Shown: positions 1-10,519 of the stretch, piece by piece
Numbering within the stretch: the first letter of the stretch is position 1
How the letters are laid out: each line of letters starts with the position of its first letter
NCBI GenBank assembly: GCA_910574015.1
Contig: CAJSYQ010000002.1
Location: forward strand, 62,001 to 126,000
DNA from: Eubacteriaceae bacterium
GTDB taxonomy: Bacteria; Bacillota; Clostridia; Lachnospirales; Lachnospiraceae
Length of the DNA stretch: 64,000 nt
Direction of reading: 5' to 3'
Program-made: the position numbers and the translations under genes
Notes under the pieces: model-generated
Databases searched by the model: none
What the model was told of the DNA's origin: nothing
What the model saw: the letters and a program-made list of their open reading frames with translations, nothing else

Positions 1-357
1 CTTCGTCGCCACCTGTCCCCCCAGAAAGCAGCCCATAGTCTTTCCGCCGATCACGATGGGCACGGCGAAATCCGTCAGACCGGTATGACAGGTATAGGTT
101 ACGGCACACTTTGCCTCCATGGCGCTGATCATGCCCTGCCTGTCACAGTTCTCACATGCGGCGAGTCCGCGCTTGGATTTCTTGATATGTCCGCCGCAGA
201 AATCAGTCCAGGACGCATGGCTCGCCAGCGCCACCCCTCTTAGATCTGCCACCCCGGTGGAGATTCCCAGTAGTGAGTGAAGTGAATTCTGCAGCTTATC
301 GAGTATTTCCATATTGATCAGATCTGGTAATTCCAGATCGTCATCCATCTCTATCAT
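1..357 (-). CDS. PocR-domain sensory protein (N-terminal part, runs off left edge)
   Basis: The gene starts at 357 and its frame stays open to position 1, so only the first 119 residues are visible. They match a PocR ligand-binding domain: a DFCGG segment, a CENC cysteine pair, then CHTGLTDFAVPI and a GCFLGGQ strand. In known proteins this domain binds a small ligand and sits in front of a histidine kinase, GGDEF, MCP or AraC-type output, which lies outside the window here. The gene follows the response regulator at 418-1293 on the same strand with a 60-nt gap, so a sensor/regulator pair is likely. An in-frame ATG three codons later is an alternative start. Confidence 0.75.
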   Translation of the reverse strand, partial: MIEMDDDLELPDLINMEILDKLQNSLHSLLGISTGVADLRGVALASHASWTDFCGGHIKKSKRGLAACENCDRQGMISAMEAKCAVTYTCHTGLTDFAVPIVIGGKTMGCFLGGQVATK

Positions 358-417
358 AGCCCGCCCCCCATTCTCTCCTTCTTCCGTCAATATGACCCGG
401 CATTTGTTATACCGGAA

Positions 418-1293
418 TCATCCGATAAGATTTTTTATACAGGTCCGCAGTTTGGTACGGTCCACTGGTTTCAGAAGATACCCCTGAGGCTTCATCTCCA
501 GCACTTCCTGTACCTTTGACAGCTCTCCCACGCCGGTGAGGAAAACCACCGGTATATCGCTGAGCTCCGGATTTCTTTTCAGCGTCCTGAATACCTCTGG
601 TCCCTTCATCCCCGGCATCTCATAATCCAGCAGAATCAGATCCGTCATCTTCTTCTCCAGGAATTTAAGCGCCAGCTTCCCGTTTACTGCAGATGCCACA
701 TCGTACTCATCCCGCAGATGGGCCCGGATCACCTTCAGCATCCTTGGATCGTCATCCACTACAAGAATATGTCGGCGCCGCTCTCCCTCTGCTGCCTGAT
801 TCAGCTCCCGGAGCACATCCATGGCGCTCTCCGGCTCTTCCTCCGCTGTCTCTCCTTTATTTGCCTCTCTCCCGGCCTCTTCCGCCTTTCTGGTCTCTGC
901 CTCCGTCCTCTTCTTCTGCCACTCCTCAATCTCCTTCAGTATCTTTTCCTGAATTACAGTCAGTGTGACCGGCCGGGTAATAACAAGATCCGCGGTGTTA
1001 TAAGCCAGTTTCTGGAACTGGTTACAATCCGCCTGGTCTCCTACAATAATAAACGGAGTATAGGCCTGATGCATCTTGGGCCCGATCTTTTTCAGTCCGT
1101 ATATATCCTCGGTGTCCTCGGATTTCAGGCAGTAAACAAATGCATCCGGTTCAAAATATTTCAGATGTCCCAACACATCATCCAGTCGTCTGGAAGTACT
1201 CAGGCATTCGATATCGGTATCCATGTGCACAAACAGATCGTCGATAACGGCCTTATTCTTTCCCGTCACTAATATTTTATATTTTTGCTTCAC
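418..1293 (-). CDS. Response regulator with degenerate plus canonical receiver domains
   Basis: A 291-residue protein. The C-terminal ~115 residues are a typical receiver: VVDDDP acidic pocket, LILLDYEMPGMKG phospho-Asp, FLTG and LLKPVD with the conserved Lys. The N-terminal ~120 residues have receiver-like secondary structure (YKILVTGKNKAV, FIIVG, VITRP) but lack the acidic pocket, so they form a pseudo-receiver. The two are joined by a Glu/Lys-rich helical linker. There is no DNA-binding output, so it probably acts through a protein partner. I chose the GTG at 1293 because AAAGGAG lies 6 nt upstream; a longer reading to 1332 would overlap the end of valS. valS ends 19 nt upstream, so co-transcription is likely. 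Confidence 0.8.
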   Translation of the reverse strand: MKQKYKILVTGKNKAVIDDLFVHMDTDIECLSTSRRLDDVLGHLKYFEPDAFVYCLKSEDTEDIYGLKKIGPKMHQAYTPFIIVGDQADCNQFQKLAYNTADLVITRPVTLTVIQEKILKEIEEWQKKRTEAETRKAEEAGREANKGETAEEEPESAMDVLRELNQAAEGERRRHILVVDDDPRMLKVIRAHLRDEYDVASAVNGKLALKFLEKKMTDLILLDYEMPGMKGPEVFRTLKRNPELSDIPVVFLTGVGELSKVQEVLEMKPQGYLLKPVDRTKLRTCIKNLIG

Positions 1294-1312
1294 ACGCTTC
1301 TCCTTTCTGCTG

Positions 1313-3964
1313 TCACTCCGCCAGCTGGGCAAGCCTCTCCTGAACCTGGGCCATCATGCCCTGATATTTCGCCAGCTTCTCCCGTTCCTGCCGGATCTTC
1401 TCTTCCGGCGCTTTATTGACGAAATTCGGATTGCCAAGCATCCCCTCAGAGCGTTTCAGTTCTCCCTGCAGCTTCTTTTCCTCCTTCCTCAGCCGCTCAA
1501 TTTCCTTGCCTATATCTACCAGCTCCGCAAACGGCATGTAGATGGTCCCGTCGGCGATCACGACAGATACGGCATCCCCTGCGATCCCCTCCTTTGTCTT
1601 CCGGAAGTCCGTCTCACTGGCGCAGCCCAGTGTGGCAAAAAATACTTTATTCTCCTCAAAGATCTTCCGCACCTCTTCCTTCTCCGACACAACGATAACA
1701 GAAACCTTCTTGGAAGGCGGCACGTTCATCTCCCCGCGGATGTTACGGATGCCCTTCACCGCTTCCTTGATCCTCTCCACCTTCGCCTCATCCCCGGCAA
1801 AATTCCGCTCCTGGCTGAATACCGGCCACTGGCTGATCATAATGGAGCTGTCCTGGCTGTCCATCAGGGTGCAGTAGATCTCCTCCGTGATAAACGGCAT
1901 AAACGGATGCAGCAGCTTCAGGGCATCCATCAGCACCCTCCGCAGCGTATAGAGCGCCGCCGCCTTCGTGCCGTCGGTCTCACTGTACAGACGGGGCTTC
2001 ACCATCTCGATGTACCAGTCGCAGAATTCCTCCCATATGAAATCATAGATCTTCTGGACAGCGATACCCAGATCAAAGGTCTCCATCAGGGCGGTGACGT
2101 CCTTCGCCAGATTATTCACTTTGGATAAGATCCATCTGTCCGCCTGGGTAAGCTGGCCCGGCTCCACATTTTCATAATCCAGACCCTCATTCTGTGCAAA
2201 ATTCATCAGGATAAAACGGGAGGCATTCCACACCTTATTGGCGAAATTCCAGCTGGCCTCCACCCGTTCCCAGTAAAACCGCATGTCATTTCCCGGGGCG
2301 TTTCCCGTTACCAGAGTGAGCCGCAGCGCATCCGCGCCGTATTTGTCAATGACCTCCAGCGGATCGATGCCGTTCCCCAGGGACTTGCTCATCTTGCGTC
2401 CCTGGGAATCCCGGACAAGGCCGTGGATCAGTACCGTATCAAAGGGCACCTCCCCAGTATGCTCCAGACCGCTGAACATCATGCGCATCACCCAGAATGG
2501 AATGATATCATAGCCTGTCACAAGGGTGCTGGTGGGATAGAAGTATTTCATCTCCTCCGTCTCCTCCGGCCACCCCAGGGTGGAAAACGGCCACAGGGCA
2601 GAACTAAACCAGGTGTCCAGTGTATCCGGATCCTGCCGCATCGCTTTCCCACATTTCGGGCAGACCGCACGATCCTCCTTCGTTACCACCAGCTCGCCAC
2701 AGTCATCACAGTAAAAGGCCGGGATCTGATGCCCCCACCAGAGCTGACGCGAGATGCACCAGTCGCGGATGTTTTCCAGCCAGTGGAAATACGTTTTGCT
2801 GAAATGCTCTGGCACAAATTTCGTCCTGCCGTCCTTTACGGCGTCGATGGCCGGGCCGGCCAGAGGTTTCATCTTTACAAACCACTGTTTGGATACACGG
2901 GGCTCCACTGTGGTACCACAGCGGTAGCAGGTTCCCACGTTGTGGTCGTGATCCTCTGTCTTCACCAGCGCCCCTTCCGCCTCCAGATCCTTTATAATAG
3001 CCTTCCTGGCCTCATAGCGGTCCATCCCCGCATATTTCTCATACTCCTCCACGATCCTTGCATCCTCTGTGAGAACGTTGATTATGGGAAGGTCGTGACG
3101 CAGCCCCACCTCAAAGTCGTTGGGGTCGTGTGCCGGCGTGATTTTTACGACGCCGGTTCCAAATTCCATATCCACATAATCGTCTGCCACCAGCGGGATT
3201 TCCCGGTGGACAATGGGCAGGATCAGTGTCTTGCCCACCAGATCCTTATATCTCTCATCTTTCGGGTTCACCGCCACTGCCGTATCGCCCAGCAGCGTCT
3301 CGGGACGCGTCGTGGCAAGATTGATGTATCCGCTGCCATCCGCAAAGGCATAGCGCAGGTGCCAGAAATGCCCTTTCTGATCCTCATATTCCACCTCGGC
3401 GTCAGATATGGAGGTGAGACAGTGGGGACACCAGTTAATGATGCGCTCCCCCCGGTAGATCAGGCCCTTTTTGTAAAGATTCACAAAAACCTCCTTCACC
3501 GCCTTATTACATCCCTCGTCCATTGTAAAGCGCTCCCTTTCCCAGTCACAGGAGGAACCCATCTTCTTCAGCTGAGATACAATGCGACCACCGTAGGTCT
3601 CTTTCCATGCCCAGGCACGCTCCAGAAACTTATCGCGCCCGATCTCTTCCTTGGTCACGCCCTCTTCCCGCATGGTCTCTACAATCTTCGCTTCTGTGGC
3701 GATGGAAGCATGGTCTGTCCCCGGCATCCACAGCGTCTCATACCCCTGCATCCGCTTAAACCGGATCAGGATGTCCTGCAGCGTATTGTCAAGGGCATGC
3801 CCCATGTGGAGCTGGCCCGTGATATTCGGCGGCGGAATCACTATAGTATACGGTTTCTTCTGTGAATTTACCTCCGCATGAAAATATTTTTTGTTGATCC
3901 ATTTCGTGTACAGCCGATCCTCAATATCCTTCGGATCGTATGTCTTGCCCAGTTCCTTTTTCAT
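1313..3964 (-). CDS. valS: Valyl-tRNA synthetase
   Basis: Class I aminoacyl-tRNA synthetase of 883 residues, the usual length, charging tRNA-Val. The HIGH signature appears as HMGH ([13 protein letters not shown]) and the KMSKS loop as [14 protein letters not shown]. The CP1 editing domain ([19 protein letters not shown]), a Zn-type CDDCGE...CPKCGK insert, the anticodon-binding domain and a C-terminal coiled coil all follow in order. The ATG at 3964 is preferred because GGAGG sits 5 nt before it; an upstream ATG at 3976 overlaps that ribosome site. The promoter is at 4006-4034. I find no T-box in the short leader, although valS is often T-box controlled in Firmicutes. Confidence 0.97.
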   Translation of the reverse strand: MKKELGKTYDPKDIEDRLYTKWINKKYFHAEVNSQKKPYTIVIPPPNITGQLHMGHALDNTLQDILIRFKRMQGYETLWMPGTDHASIATEAKIVETMREEGVTKEEIGRDKFLERAWAWKETYGGRIVSQLKKMGSSCDWERERFTMDEGCNKAVKEVFVNLYKKGLIYRGERIINWCPHCLTSISDAEVEYEDQKGHFWHLRYAFADGSGYINLATTRPETLLGDTAVAVNPKDERYKDLVGKTLILPIVHREIPLVADDYVDMEFGTGVVKITPAHDPNDFEVGLRHDLPIINVLTEDARIVEEYEKYAGMDRYEARKAIIKDLEAEGALVKTEDHDHNVGTCYRCGTTVEPRVSKQWFVKMKPLAGPAIDAVKDGRTKFVPEHFSKTYFHWLENIRDWCISRQLWWGHQIPAFYCDDCGELVVTKEDRAVCPKCGKAMRQDPDTLDTWFSSALWPFSTLGWPEETEEMKYFYPTSTLVTGYDIIPFWVMRMMFSGLEHTGEVPFDTVLIHGLVRDSQGRKMSKSLGNGIDPLEVIDKYGADALRLTLVTGNAPGNDMRFYWERVEASWNFANKVWNASRFILMNFAQNEGLDYENVEPGQLTQADRWILSKVNNLAKDVTALMETFDLGIAVQKIYDFIWEEFCDWYIEMVKPRLYSETDGTKAAALYTLRRVLMDALKLLHPFMPFITEEIYCTLMDSQDSSIMISQWPVFSQERNFAGDEAKVERIKEAVKGIRNIRGEMNVPPSKKVSVIVVSEKEEVRKIFEENKVFFATLGCASETDFRKTKEGIAGDAVSVVIADGTIYMPFAELVDIGKEIERLRKEEKKLQGELKRSEGMLGNPNFVNKAPEEKIRQEREKLAKYQGMMAQVQERLAQLAE

Positions 3965-4005
3965 CTCTGCCTCCATACGATATTATATATTCTTCTGTTG
4001 TGACT

Positions 4006-4034
4006 AATATAGCCGAGAAAATGGGAAATGTCAA
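4006..4034 (-). promoter_or_regulatory. Sigma-A promoter of valS
   Basis: TTGACA, a 17-nt spacer and TATATT read on the minus strand, about 40 nt before the valS start codon. The match is near consensus and the leader is too short for a T-box. Confidence 0.8.
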
Positions 4035-4189
4035 GTAAAGTCGGGGGTTGCCCGCCCTCCCACAGCATTCTCCCATGTTGTTTCAACACCTGCATTCTGG
4101 TTCAGGCTCTCGTACTTCTTATTCTCTTATTATAGCAGACTTTAGAATGACATACAAAATGTTTTTTAGCGGAATAGCTTCCCGGCCGG

Positions 4190-4239
4190 ATAAAAAATAT
4201 ACCGGGATGGGAGCCTGTGATTCAGGTTCCCGCCCCGGT
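4190..4239 (-). terminator. Intrinsic terminator of the GH127 gene
   Basis: On the minus strand a long hairpin (ACCGGGG... pairing with ...TCCCGGT, arms 4201-4239) is followed by TATATTTTTTAT. It starts 56 nt after the GH127 stop codon. The rest of 4035-4294 shows no gene. Confidence 0.85.
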
Positions 4240-4294
4240 TCTGGATACCGCCGCCACGCTGTCTTGTAACCGTATTGCTTCGGATATTCTTTCT

Positions 4295-7200
4295 TTATTT
4301 TACCGTAACCTTTACTTTCGCCTTTTTCTTTCCACAGCTGACGGTAATAACCGCTGTTCCTTTTTTCTTTGCCTTTGCCGCTCCGTATTTGTCCACGGAT
4401 ACCACACCCTTTTTACCAGATCGGTAAGTGAGCCTGCTTGTAGTTCCCGCCGTCATCTTCTTAATCTTGATCTGGGCGGTCCTGCCTTTCTTTAGAGACA
4501 GTTTTTTCTTTGACAGGATGAGCCTGCGGTTCACCTTATCTTTTTTCACAACCTTGACGGTAATAACCTTTTTCCTGCCGTTCACAGTCTTCACCGTGAT
4601 CTTTGCCGTTCCGGCTTTCTTTGCCTTCACCACACCGGTTCGGGAAACGGATGCCACCTTTTTCCGGCTGCTGGCGTAAGTGACCTTCTGGCTGGCCTTC
4701 TTCGGAGAGACAGCAGCCACCAGCTTCACGCTTCTGCCCTTTTTCAGGGTAAGCCTATTTCCTGCCAGTGTATAGCCCGCCGCCTTCACGGAGACAGACG
4801 ATGCCTTGACCTTCGCTGCCGGGGGTTCATTTTTGTCTCCAGTACCGCCGCCGGATGGATCCTGCCCTGGTGTGGTCTTATCTTCTTCCTTATTACCGCC
4901 TTCTGATCCCAGTTCATCTGCCTTTACTGCCAAAGCCGCAAAGCCCTGGACCTCAGCTGCCGAGAGTGCTTTATTAAATATCATTACTTCGTCCAGTGCC
5001 CCCTGGTAATAGGCATCCCATGCGTTTACACCGAAATAGAGCTCCGCGCCGCTGTTTGTCATAATACCCTTAGCCACATTGCCCCTGCAGATCTCTTTCC
5101 CGTTTTGATAGAGGGTCCCTGTCACCGTTCCGGCTGCCGTCCCCTCCGCACTGCCGTCCACAACCACTGCCACATGCTGCCACTGGTCTGCTTTATAGAC
5201 GTTGGCGGGAGTTGTATCAATATAGGCGCCGTCCTTCTTGCTCCATAGCTTCGCATCAAAGGTTGCGTTGAGCCAGCATTCCGGGCTGAAGGTCCCCGCC
5301 GCAAAAGTGGGATCAAACTCACTTCCGATCTTATCCGGTTTCATCCACCACGATATGGTATAGCTCTCTCCAAGTCCAGATGCCCCCGGAAGCTTCATGC
5401 CATAACTGCCGGACAATTTCAGCGCCCTTCCCTCTTTGCCCTCTGCAAACTGATAGACCGGGTCTTTCACCGCCGGCGGCACAAATGCTTTTGTCACTGC
5501 GATGGCATCCGCCACTGTATCATCGAAGGTGTAGCCCTTTACAAAGTTTTTCTTAACTTCCCCTGCAAAGCCGGTGTAATCATACACCACCTTTAAGGTA
5601 TATTCCTTCTTTGTCTCGAAGTCCTCTGCCATTACCGTGACAGGAATCTCCGTCTCCGCACCGGTTGTAACAAGTGTCTTTTCTTCCTTTTCATCAATGG
5701 CGCTGCCATCCACCATCACATAGCCGCCAGCATCCTGAATGGAAAACTTTGCTTTTGCCTCTTTATGATACGGCACCAGCAGCTGGTATCGATTTCCGTC
5801 CTTCGTCACCTTTCCCGTGGAGGAGGTGATCTCTGTCAGGTCATTGCCTGTGCGGTATGCCCGCATCATATAGAGCATGACGGCGATCTTGCCGGAAGCC
5901 TCATCCTCCTTGTTACTGGAAAATCTCACCGGTAAAAAGGCATAGCCTTCCTCCGCTTTTTTCTCCTCCGTTCCCTCCATACGGCTTTTTTTCTTATTGG
6001 CTGCAACGACATCTGCCGGGATTTTCAATCTCATCTGATAATGGCTGACGGCATCACTGGCGGGAAGATTGATGTTTACCGCATCCTTCGACGTGCTGTC
6101 CAGCTTACCCGCAAATATCACCGCATCCCCCACTGTGATCCGCATGGTTTTGCCGTCCTCCTCTTTGGCAAAGGCACAGAGGAGATAATTGTCGCCTTCC
6201 TCCGTCACCTTGATATCGTATTGAAAGCTGCCTCCGGCATTGGCATATCGCCAGCAGGGATTTGAGCTTCCCGTGGATTTTGTGCCGGTCTCTTCAAACC
6301 CAAGCTCATCCTGACCGTACCCCGGTCTCGCCCCCTCAAGTACGGCGTCCTGCACCCTCACCGCATTCTTTTCGCTGATGATGGCCTCAGATCCCCGGGC
6401 TCCCTCATCCACAGAGTAGGTCCAGTAGATGGCATAGCTCTCTTTGTACTGGCTGTAATGCGGAACAAAGGAAAACGCATTATCCGTGCCCTTCAGATGG
6501 AATTCCAGCTTTCCCTCTGTTTTTACAAGGTTACTGACGATATTCTCCATATATTCCTTTACCGTATCCGCCGACTTGATAGCCACTTTGTCGTTGGGAA
6601 TGGCTTTCGTGGTGGGGATGGATACATTTACGCCGGTGGTGGACTGTGTCTGGCTGGAGGTTCCCAGCTTCGCACTGAGCACATAGGGGCCATATTTAAA
6701 GGCATAGGTGTTTTCACCATCCGGCAGGTTGTATGCCGCCGTCTTCATGGGAAGGGTGACGCCGATCTTCGCGCCGTCAGACAGCTGGTCTGCGGGGATC
6801 ACCGCATACCCATCCTTTGTCTCATACAGATATGGGGTTCCTCCGATGGTGATCTGTGCATCCTCCGCCAGCCAATCGGGAAGACGGAGACGGAGTTCCC
6901 CGCTGACTGCCCCCTCCGCCAGCGCATGAACGGTAAATGTCATGGTCTCTGACTTTGTCAGATCCCCGGTCTGGGTCAGCTTCATATTACCTTCCTGAAA
7001 GGTCACCACAGAGGCCAGATACTGTGACACCACCAGCTTCTTCTCCTTCTGATAGTAGACGCTGTCATTGAGCTTTGTAAAGTTCTCCAGACCGGAACCG
7101 GTACAGCACCAGAATTTTGTCTCCGGTTCTCCAAACACCTTCTGGTATCCCCCCGCCATGGGCTGAAAATACATGCTCATGCCGGTTTCAGGATTCTGGG

Positions 7201-9316
7201 AGGACATAATGGCGTTGATCAGTGTATTTTCGTAGTAATCTGTGTATTTCGGATCCCCCGTGATCATAAAGAGCTGCCGGGTCATCTTCAGCATATTGTA
7301 TGTATTACATGTCTCACAATTGCAGTTGGTCCTCTCGGCATCCAGAATATCGTCCGCCCCGAAGTGCTCCCACTCGCTGTTCCCTCCCGTAATATAGGAG
7401 TGATGGTTCAGCACGTAATCCCAGAATGTCTCCGCATATTCCAGATATTTTTCATCTCCCAGAACCATGTAACGTTTCAGGGCGCCGAGGAATTTGGGAA
7501 TGGTCGTATTGGCGTGCCGTCCGTCCACCGCATTTTTCGTCCCCTTATTGATCCGCTCAAACAATGTGGTCTCGTCAAATCTGTGGGCTGCCTCTGCATA
7601 TTTTTCCGCCGCTGCCTCCCCTTCCTTTGCCTTGACGACGGCATATAGATCATAGAGGCAGTCGTTCATTCCGCCGTATTCAATGCCAAGTACTGTATTC
7701 TGGGTGACGTCGCTCCACCTACTGACCCGGCTGACTGTCCAGTCTCCCAGTTTTTTCGCCACGGTATAGGCCGTCTCACTGCCAGCCAGCTCATAGGCAC
7801 AGATCAGTCCGGCCTGGATCTTGTGCATGGTGTACCATGGTACCCAGGCCTGTGTCCCGATATTTGTCAGGTTCTTCTCCACATTGTCAAACTGAATATC
7901 CAGATCCGTCGTGCTGACCAGCTTTGCGCCAAAAAGATAGCCCTCGTATTCCGTCCCCACCGTCTTGTCCTGGCAGTCCTTCAGGGCCGCGATGACATAG
8001 TCCAGCCTTGACTTGAGAGCCGCCTTATCCTCCGCAGAGGTACCTTTATTGACGCACGCCTGCGCCATTGCTGTCAGCCAGTGTCCCAGCGTATGGCCTC
8101 CAATCAGGGCGTCCTCCCAGCCGCCGGGATAACGCTGCTTGTTTTTCATATATTCTTTTCTTTCCGCGTCGGGCATCTTTGCCGCATAACCGGCAGTCTC
8201 CCGGAATCCCGCAAGCAGCCGGTCGGCATCCAGCATAAGGAGATAATCGATTTCCTTATCCAGGGAATTGGCATAGTATGGATCCGTCACTGTCACCTCT
8301 GATATGGCAAGCTCCTTCATCCCCATCAGATCGCTCTTCGCCGGAACCGTTACAATAAAATCCTTTGTTTTTGTTACCTTTCCGTAGGTGACGGAGGCGG
8401 TCAGGGTCACTTCCACGTCCGGCTGGCCGGCTTCCGGTCTGGTAACCCTGCCATCATTGGTAATGACAGCGGTATTTCCCGATTTCCATGTAATGGTACT
8501 TCCCGCCTTCCCTACTGTGGGGAGCGTGAGATTTCCCGTGGCCCGTGTCTTCACAGTAATATCGCTCAGATCTGTCTGCACCATAGAGGCATCCCCTGCT
8601 TCCTTTATCATAATATATGTGACATTAATGGCCTTGTTTTCATCACCGGAACCTCTGAGATTTATGGTGAGTTCGCCATCCTTTACTTCAACATTTCCCG
8701 CTGCCGTCTCACCGCCCGCGATATTGAGTCCCTCTGTTAAGGCCACCCTGCCGTCCTTCCCATGATTCAGGTAGACGGACGGAGACCGGGAAACACCCCA
8801 GGGATCGGAGCAGCCCACTTCCACATAATACGTCCCGTTTTCCAGTTCAAACTTATAATCCAGATGCCGTTCTGTAACGCCTTTCTCGAACTGGTTCTTT
8901 GTGTACCGGTTGCTGCTTGTCTTCGGCAGGTTATCCGCTCCCGCCGGATTCTGCTCATATGGCCAGGTCCAGTCGGTGGATACGCCGCCGGTGCCGGAGT
9001 CCCCATTAACCAGAGGCTTGCTCACTGTATCATCAATACCCCACTTATAACCAGTCACCGGATCCTCCTTATAGATCTGATCCGTCACACTGTTGTGTGT
9101 ACCCAGCTGATCTCCCTCCGACACCGTATTCACATTGTAATCCCCGCAGTCCACGAAGTAGACAATGGAACTGTCCTCCCGGTCCGCCGCACTTCCCGCT
9201 GCCTTAACGGCATCCGGCGCTGTCAGAATACCGGGCACTGTCATGACGGCAGCAAGAACAACCGCTGTGGCTCTTCTGCCTCTCTCAAACAATCCTTTCC
9301 TTCTCATCGCACTCAT
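4295..9316 (-). CDS. Secreted GH127 (DUF1680) glycosidase with Ig-like, LamG and Big_2 domains
   Basis: A 1673-residue exported enzyme. In order: signal peptide (~1-40), N-terminal carbohydrate-binding-like region (~45-245), an atrophied Ig-like domain (~245-325), the GH127 catalytic module (~330-900), a linker region, a LamG-type lectin domain (~1300-1465), and two Lys-rich Big_2 repeats (~1505-1673). The metal and catalytic signature of beta-L-arabinofuranosidase is visible as ETC (in NCETCNTYN) and, 67 residues on, the Cys pair in KFWCCTGSG. In the family's characterised member the equivalent Glu and three Cys bind zinc and one Cys is the nucleophile. It has no LPXTG, so the basic Big_2 tail probably holds it to the wall. 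It probably releases terminal arabinofuranose or related sugars from plant glycans. The exact substrate is inference. The divergent AraC gene at 9578 is a likely regulator. Confidence 0.88.
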   Translation of the reverse strand: MSAMRRKGLFERGRRATAVVLAAVMTVPGILTAPDAVKAAGSAADREDSSIVYFVDCGDYNVNTVSEGDQLGTHNSVTDQIYKEDPVTGYKWGIDDTVSKPLVNGDSGTGGVSTDWTWPYEQNPAGADNLPKTSSNRYTKNQFEKGVTERHLDYKFELENGTYYVEVGCSDPWGVSRSPSVYLNHGKDGRVALTEGLNIAGGETAAGNVEVKDGELTINLRGSGDENKAINVTYIMIKEAGDASMVQTDLSDITVKTRATGNLTLPTVGKAGSTITWKSGNTAVITNDGRVTRPEAGQPDVEVTLTASVTYGKVTKTKDFIVTVPAKSDLMGMKELAISEVTVTDPYYANSLDKEIDYLLMLDADRLLAGFRETAGYAAKMPDAERKEYMKNKQRYPGGWEDALIGGHTLGHWLTAMAQACVNKGTSAEDKAALKSRLDYVIAALKDCQDKTVGTEYEGYLFGAKLVSTTDLDIQFDNVEKNLTNIGTQAWVPWYTMHKIQAGLICAYELAGSETAYTVAKKLGDWTVSRVSRWSDVTQNTVLGIEYGGMNDCLYDLYAVVKAKEGEAAAEKYAEAAHRFDETTLFERINKGTKNAVDGRHANTTIPKFLGALKRYMVLGDEKYLEYAETFWDYVLNHHSYITGGNSEWEHFGADDILDAERTNCNCETCNTYNMLKMTRQLFMITGDPKYTDYYENTLINAIMSSQNPETGMSMYFQPMAGGYQKVFGEPETKFWCCTGSGLENFTKLNDSVYYQKEKKLVVSQYLASVVTFQEGNMKLTQTGDLTKSETMTFTVHALAEGAVSGELRLRLPDWLAEDAQITIGGTPYLYETKDGYAVIPADQLSDGAKIGVTLPMKTAAYNLPDGENTYAFKYGPYVLSAKLGTSSQTQSTTGVNVSIPTTKAIPNDKVAIKSADTVKEYMENIVSNLVKTEGKLEFHLKGTDNAFSFVPHYSQYKESYAIYWTYSVDEGARGSEAIISEKNAVRVQDAVLEGARPGYGQDELGFEETGTKSTGSSNPCWRYANAGGSFQYDIKVTEEGDNYLLCAFAKEEDGKTMRITVGDAVIFAGKLDSTSKDAVNINLPASDAVSHYQMRLKIPADVVAANKKKSRMEGTEEKKAEEGYAFLPVRFSSNKEDEASGKIAVMLYMMRAYRTGNDLTEITSSTGKVTKDGNRYQLLVPYHKEAKAKFSIQDAGGYVMVDGSAIDEKEEKTLVTTGAETEIPVTVMAEDFETKKEYTLKVVYDYTGFAGEVKKNFVKGYTFDDTVADAIAVTKAFVPPAVKDPVYQFAEGKEGRALKLSGSYGMKLPGASGLGESYTISWWMKPDKIGSEFDPTFAAGTFSPECWLNATFDAKLWSKKDGAYIDTTPANVYKADQWQHVAVVVDGSAEGTAAGTVTGTLYQNGKEICRGNVAKGIMTNSGAELYFGVNAWDAYYQGALDEVMIFNKALSAAEVQGFAALAVKADELGSEGGNKEEDKTTPGQDPSGGGTGDKNEPPAAKVKASSVSVKAAGYTLAGNRLTLKKGRSVKLVAAVSPKKASQKVTYASSRKKVASVSRTGVVKAKKAGTAKITVKTVNGRKKVITVKVVKKDKVNRRLILSKKKLSLKKGRTAQIKIKKMTAGTTSRLTYRSGKKGVVSVDKYGAAKAKKKGTAVITVSCGKKKAKVKVTVK

Positions 9317-9577
9317 CCTTTCCTCTGTCAGCCGCGCATTTTCGTCAACGCAGCTGCCTGTATGGTCTCTGCATCCTATAAAACTATTGTATCATGGTAC
9401 TATGTCACGCACCATGCCATAAGGTTCTGTTTATTGTGGAAAGGTTTTATGAAAAAGTTCGTTCAAGTGTAATTTTCTTCTTGCACTTCTTATTGTTATG
9501 TTATATCATTGAAAATATAAAGTTGATTATTATTATTAAGTTAGTCACCTATTTAGGGAAAGGTATGAAAACGTTAT

Positions 9578-10441
9578 ATGGATACATTGAATTTTCATCT
9601 TGAAAAACCGCTGCAATTCAACTGGACCGGCAAATTTATCGCTCCAGACGAGAACTGGATTCATATGTCCCGGGAATTGTCGGATTTTGAGCTGATCCTC
9701 ATGACAAAGGGCGATCTGTATATTGCAGAGAACGATACCGAATTTGTCGTCCATGAGGGGGAATATGTTATTATCTGCCCGCCATGCCATCAGCACGGAT
9801 TCCGCCCCTCCCAGTGCACGTTTTACTGGACCCACTTCTCCTATCCCGGAGGCCGCAGCGACCTGCGCATCCATGAGACGGTTTCCTCCCCGCTCTCAGC
9901 GGAGGAAACCCGGATCCTGCTGCCGGTGCATGCAAAAGTGCCAAGAATGGACCGGATGATCGTGCTTCTCAAGCAGCTCCAGGACTGCAACCGCAACTAC
10001 CGCAATGTAAACCAGAACAACTATACACTCACCAGTATCCTCTGCGAGCTCTACAGCCAGCTCTATCTGTCCGGGGGAAGGATCACCATGAAGGGAGAGA
10101 AGCACCAGCTCTATACGGACATTGTGGATTATATTTCCTGGCGGGTGCGCGAACCAGTGAAGGTAAGGGAGGTCGCCGCCTATTTTGGGTACAACGAAAA
10201 ATATATCACGACTTTCTTTAAGAAGTCAGCCGGCATTTCCCTGAAGTCATATATGCTGGAGCGAAAAATGGAGCTGGCGAAGTCACTGCTGACGGACACA
10301 AACCTCCCCATCTCACAGATTGGCTATGATATTGGATTTTCGGATAATCATAATTTCTCAAATGCTTTTAAGAAAGTTACCGGTCAGAGTCCCTCCGTCT
10401 ACCGGAATACCTATGCGGAGAGGATGCTGTTTCACCAGTGA
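9578..10441 (+). CDS. AraC-family transcriptional regulator
   Basis: A 287-residue regulator: an N-terminal cupin-type sensor half (~1-150, including the HEGEYVIICPPCHQHGF strand pair) and a C-terminal double helix-turn-helix (~185-285). The second HTH ends in the family signature IGYDIGFSDNHNFSNAFKKVTG. It is divergent from the GH127 gene across a 261-nt AT-rich gap, the usual arrangement for an activator of a glycoside-hydrolase locus. The inducer is not evident. The ribosome site before the ATG is weak (GGAAAGG about 14 nt upstream). Confidence 0.9.
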   Translation: MDTLNFHLEKPLQFNWTGKFIAPDENWIHMSRELSDFELILMTKGDLYIAENDTEFVVHEGEYVIICPPCHQHGFRPSQCTFYWTHFSYPGGRSDLRIHETVSSPLSAEETRILLPVHAKVPRMDRMIVLLKQLQDCNRNYRNVNQNNYTLTSILCELYSQLYLSGGRITMKGEKHQLYTDIVDYISWRVREPVKVREVAAYFGYNEKYITTFFKKSAGISLKSYMLERKMELAKSLLTDTNLPISQIGYDIGFSDNHNFSNAFKKVTGQSPSVYRNTYAERMLFHQ

Positions 10442-10452
10442 TCCGACACAAA

Positions 10453-10499
10453 AGCGCTGAACCCCCATATATTCAGGTTTCAGCGCTGCTTTTCTTTTT
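10453..10499 (+). terminator. Intrinsic terminator of the AraC gene
   Basis: AGCGCTGAA pairs with TTCAGCGCT across a 17-nt loop and is followed by GCTTTTCTTTTT. It lies 11 nt after the AraC stop codon, between convergent genes. Confidence 0.85.
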
Positions 10500-10519
10500 C
10501 TGCGGATATATACGATTCA

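Noticed and set aside
2423-3865. 480-codon open frame on the plus strand
   Set aside because: Antisense to valS with no domain or start signal.
3965-4294. T-box leader for valS
   Set aside because: The promoter is only ~40 nt from the start codon and no GGGTGG motif occurs on the minus strand there.
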